Source: Actinomycetes bacterium
Lineage (GTDB): Bacteria; Actinomycetota; Actinomycetes; Propionibacteriales; Nocardioidaceae
Assembly: GCA_023417775.1 (NCBI GenBank)
Contig: JAEZEJ010000065.1
Coordinates: forward strand, 1 to 42,280
Length of the DNA: 42,280 bases
Direction of reading: 5' to 3'
Positions 8,206 through 14,389 of this stretch are shown in pieces (within the stretch, counting starts at the first letter, position 1; the number at the start of each line of letters is the position of its first letter). The translations under genes and the position numbers were made by a program. A model generated the notes under the pieces. That model did no database searches, was not told the origin of the DNA, and was given only the letters and a program-made list of their open reading frames with translations.

Positions 8206-8236
8206 GGCGGCGCCACCCGCGTAGGGTGACGCCGCC
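8206..8236. terminator. Bidirectional terminator hairpin
   Basis: GGCGGCG-C-CACCC pairs with GGGTG-A-CGCCGCC around a GCGTA loop: 12 of 13 pairs. It lies 68 bp past the Fic-like gene, between convergent genes. Confidence 0.65.
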
Positions 8237-8401
8237 ATTAACCCGGTGATCGGCTACCAAGCGTGCCTTCGTCGAATCGTCGCCACGGGGCCGCTATGCG
8301 GATGTCCCGTGACGACTGCCCTGTGGGACGGGAGATCGCCGCGTGGGTACCGGGACCGGGTCGCTGTGGAGTTCTTCCTTGCTACCCCCAGCATGCACCA
8401 C

Positions 8402-8417
8402 TGTGACCCAGTTCACA
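8402..8417. promoter_or_regulatory. CRP/GlxR-type operator
   Basis: TGTGACCCAGTTCACA matches the CRP-family consensus TGTGA-N6-TCACA exactly. It lies between two convergent gene ends, with no start codon of a recognised gene within 500 bp on either side. Confidence 0.55.
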
Positions 8418-8503
8418 AGGGCGAATATCGGAGGGGGTGGTCCGCGGTCTTCGACACCCCGGTGACGGTCGTCGACGGGCCCAATGCCCCCCCTCGAGGT
8501 CTA

Positions 8504-9298
8504 CTACTGACCGGCGATCCGGCGCCGCACCAGCGAGGCCACGGCGGCCCCCGCGAGGGACACGCCGGCGGCGACACCGACCGCGGCGACGGCCTTGCCG
8601 GCCGGTGAACTGAGCCGGCTGCGCAGCGCGACCGGCCGGGCGAAGGTCAGCACCGGCCAGTCCTCGGTCTCGGCGCGCTCGCGCAGCACCTTGTCGGGAT
8701 TGACCGCGAACGGGTGGCCGACGATCCGCAGCATCGGGATATCGGTCTCGGAGTCCGAATAGGCGTAGCAGTCGGCGAGATCGTAGCCCTCGTGCTCGGC
8801 GAGCTCCTCGATGAGCTCGGCCTTGCCCTCGCCATAGGCGTAGTGGAGGATCTCGCCGGTGTACCGGCCGTCCTCGATCACCAGATCGGTCGCGATGACC
8901 CGGTCGACGCCCAGCATCGCCCCGATGGGCTCGACCACCTCGCGCCCCGATGCCGACACGATCACGACATCGCGGCCGGCGGCATGATGCTCGGCGATCA
9001 GGTCGACCGCCTCCGCGTAGACGATCGGCTCGATGATGTCGTGCAGCGTCTCGGCCACCACGTGCCGCACCGTCTCGACATCCCAGCCGCGCACCATCTC
9101 GGTCAGATAGTGGCGCATGGCCTCCATCTGCTCGTGGTCGGCGCCGTTGGCGGCGAAGACGAATTGGGCGTAGGCGCTGCGCAGCACCGCGCGCCGGCTG
9201 AGCAGTCCTTCGGCGAACAGCGGTCGGCTGAACGCGAGCGTGCTCGACCGGGCGATGATCGTCTTGTCCAGATCGAAGAAGGCGGCGGTGCGGCCCAT
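8504..9298 (-). CDS. HAD-superfamily IB phosphatase (SerB-like), membrane-anchored
   Basis: This 264-aa HAD hydrolase has motif I FDLDKTI (8-14), motif II VSAS, and motif IV YSDSETD with the expected acidic residues. Subfamily IB enzymes dephosphorylate phosphoserine, lysophosphatidic acid or similar small substrates. A hydrophobic C-terminal helix (about 234-258) followed by RRR suggests membrane attachment. It is divergent from ssd, as in mycobacteria (Rv3661). The ATG lies 6 nt after TAGTCT, so the transcript is probably leaderless. Substrate unknown. Confidence 0.87.
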   Translation of the reverse strand: MGRTAAFFDLDKTIIARSSTLAFSRPLFAEGLLSRRAVLRSAYAQFVFAANGADHEQMEAMRHYLTEMVRGWDVETVRHVVAETLHDIIEPIVYAEAVDLIAEHHAAGRDVVIVSASGREVVEPIGAMLGVDRVIATDLVIEDGRYTGEILHYAYGEGKAELIEELAEHEGYDLADCYAYSDSETDIPMLRIVGHPFAVNPDKVLRERAETEDWPVLTFARPVALRSRLSSPAGKAVAAVGVAAGVSLAGAAVASLVRRRIAGQ

Positions 9299-9304
9299 GT
9301 GGCA

Positions 9305-9310
9305 AGACTA
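9305..9310 (-). promoter_or_regulatory. -10 element (TAGTCT), leaderless promoter
   Basis: Minus-strand TAGTCT ends 6 nt before the HAD-IB ATG. There is no Shine-Dalgarno. Confidence 0.55.
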
Positions 9311-9338
9311 CGGGGTGCGTACCGGAGCTGACGCGCAC

Positions 9339-9349
9339 GTTGTCCACAG
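9339..9349 (+). promoter_or_regulatory. GTTGTCCACAG motif upstream of ssd
   Basis: This sequence contains TTGTCCACA, which matches the actinobacterial DnaA-box consensus, 52 bp before ssd. A related GTTATCCCCAG lies upstream of the first pilin gene (13122), so it may be a shared control site of the pilus locus. Only inference supports regulation. Confidence 0.35.
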
Positions 9350-9400
9350 CCTCTCCTCGCGACCCTTGCCGATGTCGGTGCCCGCGGCGACCCTGAGGCC

Positions 9401-10432
9401 ATGTCAACCATCGGGGTCATCAGTCAGCGCGAGTCCCTCGTCGAGCGCGGCCGGCGCTGGGCCGCGGCGGTGGGGGCCGAGGTCCTCGCGGTCGCCGACC
9501 CGGCGGCGGTCCGGCGGGTGTGGCGGTCCGCCAGCGCGGTCGTGGTGGACGGCGACGAGCTGTCCGTGCTGGCCGCGGCTGAGCTGACCCGCCGTGATCA
9601 CGTTCTCATCGTCGACGAGTCGCCGGCCGAGCAGCTCTGGCGTGAGGCGATGGCGATCGGGGCGGTGGGGGTCTTCGCCCCGCAGGACGACGATGCGGTC
9701 ACCGGCGCGTTGACCGCGGCCCTCGACGGTCGCGGAGAGGCCTGCGTCCTCAGCGTGGTCGGCTGCTCCGGCGGGGCCGGAGCCTCGACCCTCACGGTGG
9801 GCTGTGCCCAGCTCGGTGCCCGCCGAGGAGCTCGGTCATTGGCGGTGGACGTGGACGCGGAGGGCCCGGGACTGCAGACCACGGCCGGCAGCGAGGACAG
9901 CCCCGGGCTGCGGTGGCATGACATCGCACGGGCCGACGGTCACGTCGCTGCCCGAGCACTGGCCGAGGCGTTCCCGGTGGCCGCGGGGGCGCGTGTCCTC
10001 TCCTTCGGGGCCGGGGAGCACCCCCACGTCGCCGCCGCCCCGGTGCTGTCGGCTGCCGAGAGGGGCTTCGATCTCGTGGTCGCCGACGTACCGCGCCACG
10101 CCGCCGGCACCGAGCTCGGCGCCGAGCTCATCGCTCGCTCGGTGGCGCTGGTGCTGCTCGTCCCCGAGCACGTCACGGGGGTGAGCGCGGCCCGCCGGTC
10201 GATGGACCGATGGAGGGAGCTCAACGACCGCTGTCTCGTGGTCTCGGGTGCCGTCCGCGGAGGTTTGGGGCCCGGTGATGTCGAGCGCGCACTCGGTCTT
10301 CCGGTGCTCGCCCGGCTCCGCCGGGAACGACGTCTGGCCGAGGACGTCGAGGCGGGCCGAGGACCGGCGCGCTCACGGCGGCTGCGACGCGTGGCCGGCC
10401 GCATCCTCGACACCGTCGGGATCGAGGCATGA
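9401..10432 (+). CDS. ssd: Septum site-determining protein Ssd / TadZ-like MinD-ParA ATPase
   Basis: This 343-aa protein has an N-terminal receiver-like region (about 1-110) and a MinD/ParA-type domain with a deviant P-loop CSGGAGAST (122-130), which lacks the usual lysine, as is common in Ssd proteins. In pilus systems the CpaE/TadZ relatives position the secretion machine; the mycobacterial homologue affects septum placement. It begins the ssd-tadABC cluster, ending 34 bp before tadA. The ATG at 9401 has a weak GAGG. Family assignment is firm; which role applies here is open. Confidence 0.87.
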   Translation: MSTIGVISQRESLVERGRRWAAAVGAEVLAVADPAAVRRVWRSASAVVVDGDELSVLAAAELTRRDHVLIVDESPAEQLWREAMAIGAVGVFAPQDDDAVTGALTAALDGRGEACVLSVVGCSGGAGASTLTVGCAQLGARRGARSLAVDVDAEGPGLQTTAGSEDSPGLRWHDIARADGHVAARALAEAFPVAAGARVLSFGAGEHPHVAAAPVLSAAERGFDLVVADVPRHAAGTELGAELIARSVALVLLVPEHVTGVSAARRSMDRWRELNDRCLVVSGAVRGGLGPGDVERALGLPVLARLRRERRLAEDVEAGRGPARSRRLRRVAGRILDTVGIEA

Positions 10433-10466
10433 GCAGGCCCGGTCCCGTGAACATCGGAGCCCCGCG

Positions 10467-11606
10467 ATGACGCCCGATGCCCGTCTCATCGAGACGGTCC
10501 GCCGTCGGCTCGCCGAGACGGGGGAGGAGGCCACGGCGGCGACTGTGGCCGCGGCGGTCGCCGCCGAACACGGAGTGGTGGGCACGCACCAGCTCCTCGC
10601 GGTCGTCGATCTCCTGCGTGCTGAAGCATGGGGGGCAGGGCCCCTCGAGCCGTTGTTGCGGCTCGAGGGAGTGACCGATGTGCTGGTCAACGGGCCCGAG
10701 GGCGTCTATCTCGACCGGGGGCGGGGCCTGGAGCAGCAGGAGCTCGCCTTCGCGGATGATGCCGCGGTGCGAAGGCTGGCCCAGCGTCTCGCGGCCCATG
10801 CCGGCCGCCGACTCGATGAGGCGAGCCCGTGGGTCGACGCACGCCTCCCGGATGGCACACGCGTGCACGCGGTGCTCGCCCCGCTGGCTCGCCCCGGCAC
10901 CACCATCTCCCTCCGCGTTCCCGCGCGCCGGGCGTTCTCGCTCTCCGACCTCGTCCGCACCGGCGCGATCGACGGGGAGGGGGCGGCGCTGCTGCGTGCG
11001 CTGATCGCCGCCCGCGCGGCCTTCGTCGTGACCGGGGGCACCGGCTCGGGCAAGACCACGGTGCTGGCGGCGCTGCTCGGTGAGGTGCCCGATCGTGAAC
11101 GGCTCGTCGTGGTGGAGGACGCGAGCGAGCTGCGACCGGATCATCCGCATGTCGTGGGGCTGGAGGCGCGTCCGCCCAATGTGGAGGGAGCGGGCGCGGT
11201 GTCGGTACGCGATCTGGTCCGCCAGGCACTGCGCATGCGGCCCGACCGACTGGTGGTCGGGGAGGTGCGTGGCGGCGAGGTGGTCGACCTGCTGGCCGCG
11301 CTCAACACCGGGCACGAGGGTGGCTGCGGCACCGTGCATGCCAATGCTCCCTCGGTGGTGCCGGCGCGCTTCGAGGCGCTCGGGGTGGCCGCCGGCCTGG
11401 CACGCGACGCGGTCCACAGCCAGCTCGCGGCGGGTCTCGACGCGGTCATCCACGTGGGACGCACGGCCGGTCGACGGCATATCGCCGAGATCGCGGGCGT
11501 ACGGCGATCCTCCGAGGGATGGGTGGAGGTGGTGACGGCCTGGTGCGCACGACGCGGACGGCTCGCCGACGGTGCCCAGATGCTCGATCGAGTGCTTGGC
11601 CGATGA
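10467..11606 (+). CDS. tadA: Tad pilus secretion ATPase TadA/CpaF family
   Basis: This 379-aa type II/IV secretion ATPase has Walker A GGTGSGKTT (190-198), an Asp box VVVEDASE (214-221), Walker B VVGEVRGGE (263-271) and a His box TGHEGGCGTVHAN (281-293). It powers assembly of Flp-type fimbriae with TadB and TadC at the inner membrane. The start at 10467 follows GGAG. It overlaps tadB by ATGA. The length is typical of the short actinobacterial form. Confidence 0.94.
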   Translation: MTPDARLIETVRRRLAETGEEATAATVAAAVAAEHGVVGTHQLLAVVDLLRAEAWGAGPLEPLLRLEGVTDVLVNGPEGVYLDRGRGLEQQELAFADDAAVRRLAQRLAAHAGRRLDEASPWVDARLPDGTRVHAVLAPLARPGTTISLRVPARRAFSLSDLVRTGAIDGEGAALLRALIAARAAFVVTGGTGSGKTTVLAALLGEVPDRERLVVVEDASELRPDHPHVVGLEARPPNVEGAGAVSVRDLVRQALRMRPDRLVVGEVRGGEVVDLLAALNTGHEGGCGTVHANAPSVVPARFEALGVAAGLARDAVHSQLAAGLDAVIHVGRTAGRRHIAEIAGVRRSSEGWVEVVTAWCARRGRLADGAQMLDRVLGR

Positions 11607-12385
11607 CCTTCCAGGTGCTGAGCGCGCTGTGCGCGGCCGGAGCGGTCTGGTGCCGATCATCGGCGGCTCGCGCGCGGGTCCTCGGCCCCCGGCGGCCCGC
11701 TGCGGGTGCCGTCCTGCTGTCGGCCGGAGTGCCTGCCGTCGTGGTGACGGCGATGATGCTGACACCGGCACTGGCGGTCCTGGGCGTCGGCCTCGGCGTG
11801 ATCGTGGCGACGGTGGCGGTGCGGTGGCATCGCGGCCGGCGGCGGGCGCTGCGACAGCTGCGTGCGGGCCAGGTGACCGAGCTGATCCTCGTGCTGGCCG
11901 CATCCCTGCGCTCGGGACTTCCCGCTCCCGCCGCCCTGGGGCACGCGGCTCAGGACGAGCCGGTCGTCCGGTCCGCGGCGACCGCCGCCCGACGGGCCGG
12001 CGATGTCCCGCAGGCATTGCGCGCTGCCCACCGGGGTCCTGGCGACGACGGACTCGAAAGACTGGCGATCGCCTGGCAGGTCGCCGATCGCACGGGTGCA
12101 CCCCTCGCCGATGTGCTCGATCGGCTGAGCGATGTCGAGCGGGAGGAGCGCGATCTTCGTCGTGAGGTCTCCGCCGGTATCGCCCCGGCTCGCGCGACGG
12201 CTGCGCTGATGGCCCTGTTGCCGGTCTTCGGATTGGTGATCGGCTCCGGATTTGGCGGTGACCCTGCCTGGAAGGTGCTCACGGCTCATCCGATCGTGGC
12301 CCTCGCCGCGGCGTCCGGAGCGGGGTTGGCCTGCGCGGGGATGCTCTGGATCGATCGCATCGCCGATGCCGTGGAGGGCTCATGA
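11603..12385 (+). CDS. tadB: Tad pilus inner-membrane protein TadB-like (T2SSF)
   Basis: This 260-aa protein has hydrophobic segments at about 2-20, 32-70, 208-228 and 234-252, flanking a cytoplasmic helical T2SSF domain (ELILVLAASLRSGLPAPAAL onwards). It forms the membrane platform that TadA drives. It overlaps tadA and tadC by ATGA, so translation is coupled. The N-terminal half is short, as in other actinobacterial TadB proteins. Confidence 0.87.
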   Translation: MTFQVLSALCAAGAVWCRSSAARARVLGPRRPAAGAVLLSAGVPAVVVTAMMLTPALAVLGVGLGVIVATVAVRWHRGRRRALRQLRAGQVTELILVLAASLRSGLPAPAALGHAAQDEPVVRSAATAARRAGDVPQALRAAHRGPGDDGLERLAIAWQVADRTGAPLADVLDRLSDVEREERDLRREVSAGIAPARATAALMALLPVFGLVIGSGFGGDPAWKVLTAHPIVALAAASGAGLACAGMLWIDRIADAVEGS

Positions 12386-13071
12386 TCGCCGCGGCCCTCT
12401 GCGCGGCACTCGCGATGTGGTGTGCCGTATCGGCCCGGCCTCGTCACCGTGTGCGGGCCCACGAGCGACGACCCTCGGCCTTCCGTCCCGAGCAGGTGGT
12501 CTGGGGGATCTGCCCGCTGCTGGGGTTCCTGTTCGGAGGCCTCGTCGGTGCCGTGGTCGGCGCCGTCGTGGCCCCGCTGGCGGCCCGCTGGACCCGCGGA
12601 TTGGAGCCGGCCGCCCGCCGCCGCCAACGGCTGAGGGTGGCCGAGCAGCTGCCGCTCGCGGTGGAACTGCTCGTCGCGTCGATGGATGCCGGCGTGCCGT
12701 TGCGCCGCGCCCTCGAGGCGGTGGCGGCTGCGGCGCCCGAGCCGCTCAGCGGGCAGCTCACCGCCGTCGTCCGCCGGCTGGCGGTCGCGGGTGACGACAC
12801 GACGGTGTGGGCTGAACATCTGCACGGCCCGCTGGGGCCGCTCGCCCGGTCCCTGGTGCGGGCGGAACGGCACGGCATCCCGGCCGGTTCGGTGCTGCGG
12901 GACAGCGCTCGGGAGCTGCGCCGCGAACGGCAGGCCGACCGCCGGGACGCGGCCCGGCGCGTGGCGGTCCGCACGGCCGCGCCGCTGGGCGCATGCTTCC
13001 TGCCGGCCTTCTTCCTGGTGGGCGTCGTCCCGATGCTGGCCGGTGCGCTGTTGTCGATCTCCTGGTGGTGA
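12382..13071 (+). CDS. tadC: Tad pilus inner-membrane protein TadC-like (T2SSF)
   Basis: This 229-aa protein has two N-terminal hydrophobic segments, a helical T2SSF domain (LPLAVELLVASMDAGVPLRRAL) and a C-terminal membrane helix (LGACFLPAFFLVGVVPMLAGALL). It pairs with TadB in the pilus platform. It ends 169 bp before the first pilin gene, so the pilins may have their own promoter. Confidence 0.87.
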   Translation: MIAAALCAALAMWCAVSARPRHRVRAHERRPSAFRPEQVVWGICPLLGFLFGGLVGAVVGAVVAPLAARWTRGLEPAARRRQRLRVAEQLPLAVELLVASMDAGVPLRRALEAVAAAAPEPLSGQLTAVVRRLAVAGDDTTVWAEHLHGPLGPLARSLVRAERHGIPAGSVLRDSARELRRERQADRRDAARRVAVRTAAPLGACFLPAFFLVGVVPMLAGALLSISWW

Positions 13072-13121
13072 TCCGCCCGGGGGACGGGCTCGACGGCGGC
13101 CCGGGCGCCTCGGGGCGCGGG

Positions 13122-13132
13122 GTTATCCCCAG
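13122..13132 (+). promoter_or_regulatory. GTTATCCCCAG motif upstream of pilin genes
   Basis: This is similar to GTTGTCCACAG at 9339 (GTT[GA]TCC[AC]CAG). It lies 108 bp before the first pilin ATG in the tadC-pilin gap. Confidence 0.3.
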
Positions 13133-13240
13133 GGCGAGGGGTGGCTTCGCTCGTCCCCAGATCGGTATCGAGGGGACAGCACGGTGCTCGGCGGTCTCAT
13201 CTTCCGGTGTCAGTTGTTCACGACCCATCGGAGGTTGATC

Positions 13241-13417
13241 ATGTTCCGTCTTCGTCGCCGCGCCCAGGAGCGCGGCATGTCCACCGCGGAGTACACCGTG
13301 GGCACGCTCGGTGCCTGCACGATCGGAGGTGTTCTGGTGAAGGTCGGCCAGAGCGAATGGTTCGGCGATCTCGTCACCGGCCTGCTCGACAAGATCCCCA
13401 GCCTGCTCCCGTTCTGA
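13241..13417 (+). CDS. DUF4244 Flp-pilin-like protein 1
   Basis: This 58-aa protein has a basic N-terminus, the DUF4244 signature ERGMSTAEYTVGTLGA and a hydrophobic helix. The G-M-[ST]-T-A-E-Y pattern resembles the prepilin cleavage site with conserved Glu5, so cleavage after the Gly would leave a short mature pilin ending SLLPF. The ATG follows CGGAGG at good spacing. It is followed by a strong hairpin and then by a second, longer paralogue. It is likely the major Flp-like subunit by position. Confidence 0.87.
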   Translation: MFRLRRRAQERGMSTAEYTVGTLGACTIGGVLVKVGQSEWFGDLVTGLLDKIPSLLPF

Positions 13418-13424
13418 CCGGCAT

Positions 13425-13454
13425 GGACCGGCGGCGTCCCGGCGCCGCCGGTCC
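13425..13454 (+). terminator. Perfect 12-bp hairpin between the two pilin genes
   Basis: GGACCGGCGGCG (13425-13436) pairs fully with 13443-13454 across a 6-nt loop. It ends just before the ribosome-binding site (GGAAGGAG) of the second pilin gene. It lacks a T-tract, so it may act as a partial terminator, an mRNA 3'-end protector or a translation control element. Confidence 0.55.
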
Positions 13455-13467
13455 GGAAGGAGTGACC

Positions 13468-13707
13468 ATGATGCACATTCACCGTCGCCGCGAGGACGAA
13501 CGCGGCATGTCCACGGCGGAGTACTCCGTCGGTACCCTCGGAGCCGTCTCCATCGCGGGTCTGCTCATCGCCCCCAATCCGATCGGCGACTTCGTCTCCA
13601 AGGTCTTCCGCGAGGCTGCACGTCTGGTGGTCACCGGGGAGTTCGAGGATGTGCTGACGCTGCCCCGGTTGATCGCCCGCGCCGTCGGCAATCTGATCCC
13701 GTGGTGA
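13468..13707 (+). CDS. DUF4244 Flp-pilin-like protein 2
   Basis: This 79-aa paralogue of the preceding gene shares R-G-M-S-T-A-E-Y-[ST]-V-G-T-L-G-A. Its C-terminus is longer and differs: PIGDFVSKVFREAARLVVTGEFEDV and a final LIARAVGNLIPW. It may be a minor pilin or a specialised subunit. The start has a strong GGAAGGAG. The stop overlaps the TadE start as GTGA. Confidence 0.82.
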   Translation: MMHIHRRREDERGMSTAEYSVGTLGAVSIAGLLIAPNPIGDFVSKVFREAARLVVTGEFEDVLTLPRLIARAVGNLIPW

Positions 13708-14039
13708 GGCGTGAACGCGGGATGGTCACGGCCGAGACGATGATGGTGGCACCCTTCGTCGTGCTGGTGGCCGTCGCAGCCGTCTGGCTGGTCTCCCTCG
13801 GCGTCACCCACGCACGTGCGACCGATGCCGCACGTGAGGCCGCCCGGTCTCTCGCTCGCGGTGACGCCCCTGAGGTCGCGGAACGGCATGCCGTCGATGC
13901 GGCCGCCCGCGGCTCGCAGATCGAGATCGAGCGGCGCGACGATGCCGTCGAGGTGGTCGTGCGCACCCCGGCCCGCCTGCCCCTGTTCGGGGGCGTCGGC
14001 ACGACCGTCTCCGCGCGAGCGGTCGCGAGTCTCGAATGA
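13704..14039 (+). CDS. tadE: TadE-like minor pseudopilin
   Basis: This protein of about 111 aa has an N-terminal RERGMVTAETMMVAPFVVLV, the TadE prepilin-like motif followed by one membrane helix, then a periplasmic tail. TadE proteins are processed pseudopilins needed for fimbria assembly. GTG 13704 overlaps the previous stop; GTG 13701 is an alternative. ATGA overlap with the next gene. Confidence 0.82.
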   Translation: MRRERGMVTAETMMVAPFVVLVAVAAVWLVSLGVTHARATDAAREAARSLARGDAPEVAERHAVDAAARGSQIEIERRDDAVEVVVRTPARLPLFGGVGTTVSARAVASLE

Positions 14040-14389
14040 GAGCGGAACGAGGCGCTGCCACCGTCTGGGCCGCGTTCATCGTGGCCGGGCTGCTGGTGCT
14101 CGGTCTGATCGGATTGCAGATCGCCCAGCTCGTGGGGCTGCGTCATCAGGCGAGCGCCGGTGCCGACCTGGCGGCACTCGCCGCCAGCCGGGCCAGCCTC
14201 GCGGGTCAGGCCGGCTGCGAGCGTGCCGATGCCGTCGCCCGTGACAACGGCACCCGCCTCGTGCGGTGCCGGATGGACGCCGATGTGGCCACCGTGACCG
14301 CGCGGGCCGAGAGTGCTCGCTGGTGGGGAGGGCGCTGGGCGGTGGAGCAGCGGGCGCGAGCAGCGCCGGTCAGCTATCTGCCGCCGTGA
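14036..14389 (+). CDS. TadE/TadG-like secretion-neighbourhood protein
   Basis: This 117-aa protein starts MRAERGAATVWAAFIVAGLL, with one N-terminal membrane helix and a small extracytoplasmic domain with two Cys (in GCERAD and VRCRMD) that could form a disulfide. It resembles the helicase/secretion-neighbourhood TadE-like family (Rv3654c type). Its 3' end overlaps the convergent helicase gene by 20 bp. Confidence 0.77.
   Translation: MRAERGAATVWAAFIVAGLLVLGLIGLQIAQLVGLRHQASAGADLAALAASRASLAGQAGCERADAVARDNGTRLVRCRMDADVATVTARAESARWWGGRWAVEQRARAAPVSYLPP

Larger units (their letters stand above)
8138..8503. other. 366-bp intergenic region between convergent genes
   Basis: No convincing gene is seen. 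It holds a strong hairpin (8206-8236) and a perfect CRP/GlxR-type site (8402-8417). The only long reading frame, from 8246, overlaps the HAD gene antisense and has no ribosome-binding site. A smaller stem (TCCCGT/ACGGGA near 8306-8331) could belong to an unrecognised small RNA. Confidence 0.5.

Noticed and set aside
8246..8608. 120-codon plus-strand frame in the convergent gap
   Set aside because: It has no ribosome-binding site, runs into the HAD-IB gene antisense and shows no domain. I kept the region as possible non-coding RNA instead.
9339..9349. Replication origin (DnaA box TTGTCCACA)
   Set aside because: There is one box only, and no AT-rich unwinding region or dnaA/dnaN genes.
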